Shown in pieces: positions 14,936 through 19,775 of a stretch of 19,775 bases of DNA (position 1 is its first letter; each line of letters starts with the position of its first letter). The DNA lies in the NCBI GenBank assembly GCA_900545455.1, contig UQZF01000033.1, positions 1 to 19,775 of the forward strand, written 5' to 3'. Source of the stretch: an uncultured Eubacteriales bacterium (GTDB lineage: Bacteria; Bacillota; Clostridia; Lachnospirales; Lachnospiraceae). The notes beneath the pieces were generated by a model. The model ran no database searches and was not told the DNA's origin. It saw only the letters and a program-made list of their open reading frames with translations. A program made the translations under genes and the position numbers.

Positions 14936-14951
14936 TTACAATTAATTGTAA
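14936..14951. promoter_or_regulatory. 16-bp perfect palindrome between the divergent promoters
   Basis: TTACAATTAATTGTAA is a perfect dyad with no loop. It lies just upstream of the carbamate kinase -35 (14958) and about 50 bp upstream of the COG0523 operon -35. It is a likely operator; I do not recognise the regulator. It does not match the standard Zur, ArgR or NrdR boxes I know. Confidence 0.5.
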
Positions 14952-14957
14952 AAACGG

Positions 14958-14986
14958 TTTTCATTTTGCAGAAAATATAGTATAAT
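14958..14986 (+). promoter_or_regulatory. carbamate kinase promoter
   Basis: TTTTCA (14958-14963), 17 nt, TATAAT (14981-14986); start near 14993. The 75-nt leader is very AT-rich and holds short inverted repeats of TATATAC and GGTATAT (15000-15025) of unclear meaning, then the TTTGGAGG ribosome site. Confidence 0.7.
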
Positions 14987-15067
14987 CAATAGCAATAGTA
15001 TATACCTTTTATATACGGTATATTTCATTATTTTTTATGAATTATATATTCACATTTGGAGGTTCTT

Positions 15068-16000
15068 ATGGCTAACAGGAAAATTGTAGTTGCCCTCGGG
15101 CGCAACGCTTTCGGTGAGACTTTCCCGGAGCAGAAGGAGAATGTTGGCAAGGCTGCAAGAGCTATCGCAGACCTTGTGGAAATGAAATACGATGTCGTTA
15201 TCACACACAGCAACGGTCCGCAGGTCGGAATGATTCAGACAGCCATGACCGAGTTTGCACGTCTTGACCACCGCTACACGGTAGCACCTATGTCACTTTG
15301 CGGTGCAATGAGTCAGGGCTATATCGGTTACGATCTGCAGAATGCCATCCGTACCGAGCTGTTGAACCGCGGAATATACAAGACCGTATCAACAATAATC
15401 ACCCAGGTCAAGGTTGACCCTTTTGACCCTGCATTTTCTAACCCTACCAAAGTAATAGGCAGATATATGACCAAGGAGGAAGCTGAAGCTGAAGAAGCCA
15501 AGGGTAACTATGTTGTCGAGGAACCTGAAGGTTACAGAAGAATCATAGCAGCCCCTAAGCCAATGGATATCTATGAGATTGATGCCGTGAATGCGCTCCT
15601 CGACGCACATCAGATAGTAATTGCAGCCGGAGGCGGCGGTATTCCGGTGCTTGAACAGCGCACCAAGCTCAAGGGCGCAAGTGCCATAATAGAAAAGGAC
15701 TATGTTGCCGCACGTCTTGCAGAGCTTACCGAATCCGACACTCTCCTTTTCCTCACTGTGTACGATAAACTGACCGTGAACGCAGGAACACCTGATGAGC
15801 GCTCCTTTGACAAAGTCACTGTAGCAGACCTAAAGCCGTACGCCTCGACAGGCGACTTCGGTCCTATCACAACTCTCCCTAAGGTCAACGCAGCAATCGA
15901 GTTCGTTGAAGCCGGAACCGGACGCACCGCTGTCATCGCCAACCTTGAGCATGCCAAGGATGCTCTCCTTGGAAAGTGCGGAACGACAATCACAAAGTAA
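15068..16000 (+). CDS. arcC: carbamate kinase (divergent form)
   Basis: The 310-residue protein fits carbamate kinase in length and motifs: HSNGPQVGMI for substrate binding, APMSLCGAMSQGYIGYDLQN, KVIGRYMTKEEA, and the glycine-rich IVIAAGGGGIPV. The enzyme transfers phosphate between carbamoyl phosphate and ADP, yielding ATP at the end of arginine, agmatine or ureide breakdown; it can also run backward. Two motifs depart from the textbook form: the opening ALGGNAL reads ALGRNAFG, and the late FAPGSMLPK reads FGPITTLPK. No arcA, arcB or transporter is adjacent. I start at ATG 15068, 5 nt after GGAGG, not at the TTG 12 nt upstream, which overlaps that site. It has its own promoter in a region shared with the divergent metal-chaperone operon and ends at a strong shared terminator. 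Confidence 0.92.
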   Translation: MANRKIVVALGRNAFGETFPEQKENVGKAARAIADLVEMKYDVVITHSNGPQVGMIQTAMTEFARLDHRYTVAPMSLCGAMSQGYIGYDLQNAIRTELLNRGIYKTVSTIITQVKVDPFDPAFSNPTKVIGRYMTKEEAEAEEAKGNYVVEEPEGYRRIIAAPKPMDIYEIDAVNALLDAHQIVIAAGGGGIPVLEQRTKLKGASAIIEKDYVAARLAELTESDTLLFLTVYDKLTVNAGTPDERSFDKVTVADLKPYASTGDFGPITTLPKVNAAIEFVEAGTGRTAVIANLEHAKDALLGKCGTTITK

Positions 16001-16020
16001 TCCTCGCTTCAATCATAAAA

Positions 16021-16062
16021 AGATGTCCGCGATGCTTAAAAAACATCGCGGACATCTTTTTT
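16021..16062. terminator. strong bidirectional terminator between arcC and fbp
   Basis: AGATGTCCGCGATG (16021-16034) and its exact complement (16044-16057) form a 14-bp stem with a 9-nt A-rich loop. The plus strand continues in six T and the minus strand in TTTTT, so it ends both convergent transcripts. It is 3 nt past the fbp stop codon and 20 nt past the arcC stop. Confidence 0.95.
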
Positions 16063-16064
16063 GT

Positions 16065-18029
16065 TTACTTTCCTTCGGGAATAAGTCCCTCGTAGTAGGC
16101 ATTTAGGAGTGCCTCAAGCTCACTTATGTTCTCGCGTAGCTGCTTTCCTATGTCGGTGTCAGCCACAAGACGCCTTGCAGCCATGTTCTCAACGACCACG
16201 GTCTCGGAGTGTATGTCGCTCTCCTTTAAGATCGCAGCCTCAACCGTCTCGAAGGGCTCGTGCGACACAAGTCTTAATCCGTAGGAATTGTATGTGAGCG
16301 TGTAGCCCGCAATTCCCGTCTTTGACTGGTAAGCCTTTGAAAAGCCTCCGTCTATTATGAGCACTCTTCCGTGGCATCTGACAGGGCTCTCGCCCTTCTT
16401 AATCTCGACAGGCATATGCCCGTTGATGATGTGCGCGCACGCCGGATCAAGGTGAAAGTCCTCGCATATCTTGTCGACTATCTCATCCTTATCGATGAGC
16501 TGATAGTAGAAATCCTTCTTCTCGCTCTGAACCTCCTTGTCCTTCAGGAAATATCTCTCAAAGGTAGCCATCTTTTCCTTGCCATACACGGGCGAGTTTT
16601 CATTTGACCAAATAAACCACATTATATCCTGCCCGAAGCTCTTCTCCTCGCGGTGCTCGGCATCATCCTTCGCAAAATATCCCTTTCGCGCCCAGTACTC
16701 GAGAATATCATAGAGCCCCCTGCCCGCGAACTTCTTGCCTCCGATGTTCACCTTTCTGAAGCTTCCGTCCTCATTTAGCGGGATGCAGCCATGGAAAAGC
16801 AGATTTCCGTTATATACCTTGTAAAGACTTCCCTTCGCAAAAAGGAATCTCACATGCTGCTGGAGCTTTCCGCAGCTTATAAATGCTGCGTGAAGCCTGT
16901 CCATGATTGCCTTCTCCTCATCGGACAGCGCATACGGATCATCGGGATTTATCGTAGGGAAATTGGTGTCATTTAACACATACTTCTTCCTTCCGATTGT
17001 CACCGTGCCCTCCTCAAGATTCATTTTGTCGAGCAGCAGTCTCTTATCCATGAGAAAATCAGGGCGTTCCTTTATAATCTGTCCCTCCAGCTTGAACTGA
17101 ATGACGGCTATCGCCTTGTGCATCCTCTTGTCAAGCTCAAGGTCATTTACATTGTAATCGTCCTTTGAGCATGTTATGTCGAAGCAGTCGCACGGATCAT
17201 TTTTATAGACCTCCATCGCAAAGCGGGCGAGAGGAATGAGATTGATTCCGTACCCCTCCTCGAGCACATTTAAGTTGCCGTACTTTGCCGAAAGCCTGAT
17301 TACATTCGCGATACAAGCCCTGTGTCCGCTCGCCGCTCCCATCCACACGATGTCGTGGTTGCCCCACTGAATGTCGACCGAGTGATAGTCAAGCAGCGTG
17401 TCCATTATTATATGCGCCCCGGGGCCTCTGTCAAAAATATCCCCGACTATGTGAAGATGGTCGATAACAAGCCTCTGGATAAGCTGTGACAGCGCGATTA
17501 TGAATGCGTCCGCCCTTCCTATCCTTATTATCGTGTTGATGATTGAGTTATAGTACGCCTCCTTATCGGTGACCTCGGTCTTTTCATGTATGAGCTCCTC
17601 GATAATGTATGCGAACTCCTTCGGCATCGCCTTCCTGACCTTCGAGCTCGTGTACTTTGAGGTGACACGGCGCAGTATCTTTATAAGCCTGTGCAGCGTA
17701 ATCTTGTAGAAATCATCGGGATTTTCCTCCTGCGAAAGGATTACGTCGAGCTTCTGTTCAGGATAATATATGAGTGTCGCAAGACTCTTCTTATCCTTGC
17801 TGCTCAACGTATTTCCGAACTCCTCGTCAATCTTTCTTCTCACCGAGCCCGAGCCGTTCTTTAACACATGCTGAAACTGCTCATACTCACCGTGGATGTC
17901 CGTCAAAAAATGCTCCGTGCCCTTCGGCAGGTTCATAATCGCCTGAAGATTTATTATCTCCGTCGATGCCGCCGCGATGGTCGGATACGTTCTCGCAACG
18001 CTCCTCAAATATCTCAAATCGTACTCCAT
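16065..18029 (-). CDS. fbp: fructose-1,6-bisphosphatase, class III
   Basis: A 654-residue protein, the usual length for the class III (Firmicutes) enzyme and roughly twice that of class I. It carries metallophosphoesterase motifs near the N-terminus: DIHGEY at 44-49, VGDIFDRGPG at 195-204 and WGNHDIVWMGA at 222-232, with NGHMPV and DGGFSKAYQ toward the end. It removes the 1-phosphate from fructose 1,6-bisphosphate in gluconeogenesis, in the cytosol, with a Mn-type dinuclear centre in the family. GGGAGAG lies 7 nt before ATG 18029. The gene starts 32 nt after the stop of the phosphodiesterase gene upstream, with no terminator or clear promoter between, so the two are probably co-transcribed. 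The minus-strand transcript ends at the shared terminator. Confidence 0.97.
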   Translation of the reverse strand: MEYDLRYLRSVARTYPTIAAASTEIINLQAIMNLPKGTEHFLTDIHGEYEQFQHVLKNGSGSVRRKIDEEFGNTLSSKDKKSLATLIYYPEQKLDVILSQEENPDDFYKITLHRLIKILRRVTSKYTSSKVRKAMPKEFAYIIEELIHEKTEVTDKEAYYNSIINTIIRIGRADAFIIALSQLIQRLVIDHLHIVGDIFDRGPGAHIIMDTLLDYHSVDIQWGNHDIVWMGAASGHRACIANVIRLSAKYGNLNVLEEGYGINLIPLARFAMEVYKNDPCDCFDITCSKDDYNVNDLELDKRMHKAIAVIQFKLEGQIIKERPDFLMDKRLLLDKMNLEEGTVTIGRKKYVLNDTNFPTINPDDPYALSDEEKAIMDRLHAAFISCGKLQQHVRFLFAKGSLYKVYNGNLLFHGCIPLNEDGSFRKVNIGGKKFAGRGLYDILEYWARKGYFAKDDAEHREEKSFGQDIMWFIWSNENSPVYGKEKMATFERYFLKDKEVQSEKKDFYYQLIDKDEIVDKICEDFHLDPACAHIINGHMPVEIKKGESPVRCHGRVLIIDGGFSKAYQSKTGIAGYTLTYNSYGLRLVSHEPFETVEAAILKESDIHSETVVVENMAARRLVADTDIGKQLRENISELEALLNAYYEGLIPEGK

Positions 18030-18061
18030 ATTAAATCTCTCCCTTCACAAAGCCTCAAAAA

Positions 18062-19775
18062 CTAATATCTGTTGATGTTAAACACATAGTTTAATATATT
18101 CACAAGCTCCCTCACGGTATATCGCGAGTACACCGCCTCCCTCGCCATGACGGGATCGTCGGTTATGATGTTGTCGACGCCCATGTTGGCAAGCGCCTTT
18201 ACGATGGACGGCGAGTTGACCGTCCAGACATAAATCTCTTTTCCGTTTCCGTGAACCGCGTCGACAAGCGCCTTGTTGACAAAGGTGTAATTGATGCTTA
18301 TGACATCCACATAGCTGATTGAGTAGAACGCCCCGTAAGCCGCCGACAAAACATAACCGGTGCTTATCTCGTTGTTAAGCTTTTTTACCTCGGTGAGAAC
18401 CGAGTAGTCGGACGATGTCACAATACATCTGTCCTCTATTCCCTTTCGCTCTATAATGTCCACGACCGCCCTTGTGAGCCCCTGCTCCTTCTTATTGTAC
18501 TTAATCTCAATGTTTAACTTGACCGACTGCCCTACCTCGTCTATCACCTGCTCGAGCGTCGGAACCTTCTCGCCCTCATACTCCTCGGAAAACCAGCTTC
18601 CCGCGTCTAACTGCTGTATCTTGTCAAACGAGGTCTGCCATATATTCTGGTTAAAGCCCGTCGTTCTCTTTAGGTTTGAATCGTGCATCACGACCACAAC
18701 CCCGTCGAAGGTCAGGTGCACGTCGAGCTCGACATAATCAGCCATATCACTAACCGCCTGCTCAAAGGCAGACATTGTATTCTCAGGTGCCGAAAGCGAG
18801 CTTCCGCGGTGAGCACTTATGTCGGGAACGCGGAGGAGCTCCACCCTGCTGAAAGGATTTCTTGCAACGCCCATGAATATATACACACCTATCAACACGC
18901 CTGCAACAGCCACGCCGATGCCTGTAAATATCTTTCCCGCCTTCTTTACATTGACAGGCTTATCAAGAATCTTTTTCGTGTTCTCAGATGTCCTCCACAC
19001 TCTTCCGAGCTCTCTTCTGTATCTGAAGAACATGCTCGTTATCGCAAGGTACGACGCAGGAGCCGAGATAAGCACGAGTATAAGCGTGATCACATTTTTA
19101 AATGCCTTGATGATCGTGAGGTAAACCGCTATTCCGGCATGCGTGAAATTGAGTATTCTGATTCCGACAATAACCACGACTGAGATTATAAGAAACAGAA
19201 CTCCGACAATCGCGCTTACGAACACGTTCCAGAAAAGCATGAGAAGAATTGTCCTGAATATTCTTCCGTGAAGTAACGTCGCGCTTCTTTTGTACGCCAC
19301 GGAGACATTCTCGCTTCCGTATATGAGATAGTTCGGCGTAAAAATTTCCCTCACGGCAAAGACAAATAGTGCAAGGCACACGGCGATAATTATAAAATAC
19401 ATCATATTCCTGCTTCCGAACGCCCTCGTTATGAACTCAGGGACGGTGAGGTTCGTCATCGCAAGACCGAGTATTATTATATTTGAAAAAGGGAAAAGGA
19501 ATATCTCATACAAGAGTAACGACATATTTCTGCGCCTGAACTTCGCGTAAAAGTTGTTAACTCCCGCATAGAACATATCCGCGACCTTGATTTTCCTGTT
19601 CTGCATCGCAGCCTCTATGACGACCGAGAGACAGCACTTCTCAAAGAAGGTGTACACCGCCACGACAAAAATAATTCCTAGTATCATGATTATCGTGAAC
19701 GGGTTTGTAAAATATTTGGCGATATATCCGTTGGTCAGGTATTTGATTCCCGCAACCTTAAAGCTTAAATTAAAC
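18062..19775 (-). CDS. membrane glycerophosphodiester phosphodiesterase (N-terminus cut by window edge)
   Basis: The frame is open from the window end at 19775 to the TAG at 18062, giving 570 visible residues; the ATG at 19687 is internal, since hydrophobic coding sequence (SFKVAGIKYLTNGYIAKYF) continues upstream with no stop. The N-terminal half has about six hydrophobic segments and corresponds to the membrane domain that precedes GDPD in Firmicutes (GPDPase_memb type). The C-terminal GDPD domain shows AHRGSSLSAPENT, ELDVHLTFDG and MHDSNLKRTTG, with the catalytic His and metal-binding Glu/Asp in place, then NIEIKYN and ITDDP. The enzyme hydrolyses glycerophosphodiesters to glycerol 3-phosphate, and membrane-anchored forms may act on lipid or lipoteichoic-acid fragments. 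Glycerol 3-phosphate can enter gluconeogenesis, which fits the co-oriented fbp downstream. Confidence 0.93.
   Translation of the reverse strand, partial: FNLSFKVAGIKYLTNGYIAKYFTNPFTIIMILGIIFVVAVYTFFEKCCLSVVIEAAMQNRKIKVADMFYAGVNNFYAKFRRRNMSLLLYEIFLFPFSNIIILGLAMTNLTVPEFITRAFGSRNMMYFIIIAVCLALFVFAVREIFTPNYLIYGSENVSVAYKRSATLLHGRIFRTILLMLFWNVFVSAIVGVLFLIISVVVIVGIRILNFTHAGIAVYLTIIKAFKNVITLILVLISAPASYLAITSMFFRYRRELGRVWRTSENTKKILDKPVNVKKAGKIFTGIGVAVAGVLIGVYIFMGVARNPFSRVELLRVPDISAHRGSSLSAPENTMSAFEQAVSDMADYVELDVHLTFDGVVVVMHDSNLKRTTGFNQNIWQTSFDKIQQLDAGSWFSEEYEGEKVPTLEQVIDEVGQSVKLNIEIKYNKKEQGLTRAVVDIIERKGIEDRCIVTSSDYSVLTEVKKLNNEISTGYVLSAAYGAFYSISYVDVISINYTFVNKALVDAVHGNGKEIYVWTVNSPSIVKALANMGVDNIITDDPVMAREAVYSRYTVRELVNILNYVFNINRY

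Noticed and set aside
14815..15067. Small protein gene in the divergent gap
   Set aside because: Short frames there have no ribosome site and the space is taken up by two promoters and operator-like dyads.

Overview
The window looks like a chromosomal stretch from a low-to-moderate G+C anaerobic Firmicute, most likely a gut Lachnospiraceae (Clostridia). The grounds are a Clostridia-style 6S RNA, class III fructose-bisphosphatase, ATP-dependent PEP carboxykinase, strong purine-rich Shine-Dalgarno sites, canonical TTGACA/TATAAT promoters and lipoprotein-type signal peptides. I see no phage, insertion-sequence, CRISPR, tRNA or rRNA signatures. Thirteen protein genes and one RNA gene can be supported. 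Eleven proteins and the RNA are on the minus strand; only the subtilase (9894-10844) and carbamate kinase (15068-16000) are on the plus strand. Both end genes run off the window.

Layout, left to right. 1-2197: SpoIID/LytB-domain membrane protein, 3' end missing. 2311-2619: a 6S RNA gene with its own promoter and terminator. 2644-4521: GT-C/GT39-like integral membrane glycosyltransferase. 4611-6488: large lipoprotein with calcium-loop-like DxDxDG repeats, behind a promoter carrying three phased hexamers typical of an OmpR-family response regulator. 6671-8443: pckA with its terminator and promoter. 8486-9124 and 9219-9794: a long RpiB/LacA/LacB-type isomerase and a DUF1653 protein, whose leaders share a hairpin plus a 13-nt sequence. 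9894-10844: a cytosolic AprX-like subtilase, convergent with the next operon.

10891-14815 is the most unusual part. It is a three-gene minus-strand operon: a COG0523 (CobW/YciC-like) GTPase with an 80-residue His/Asp/Glu/Cys array; a second COG0523-like protein lacking the CxCC motif and fused to a YcgQ-like (DUF1980/TIGR03943) C-terminal domain; and a DUF885 putative zinc metallopeptidase lipoprotein. I read this as a metal (probably zinc) allocation module. The upstream divergent intergenic region, shared with carbamate kinase, holds two promoters, a 16-bp perfect palindrome, a 29-bp inverted repeat over the operon's -35 box and a Fur/Zur-like AT-rich element.

15068-19775: carbamate kinase, a shared bidirectional terminator, class III fructose-bisphosphatase, and a membrane glycerophosphodiester phosphodiesterase, 5' end missing. 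pckA and fbp are separate units, but both serve gluconeogenesis and PEP-node metabolism. The leftmost three protein genes all act at the cell envelope. All functional statements come from motifs read by eye; no search was run.
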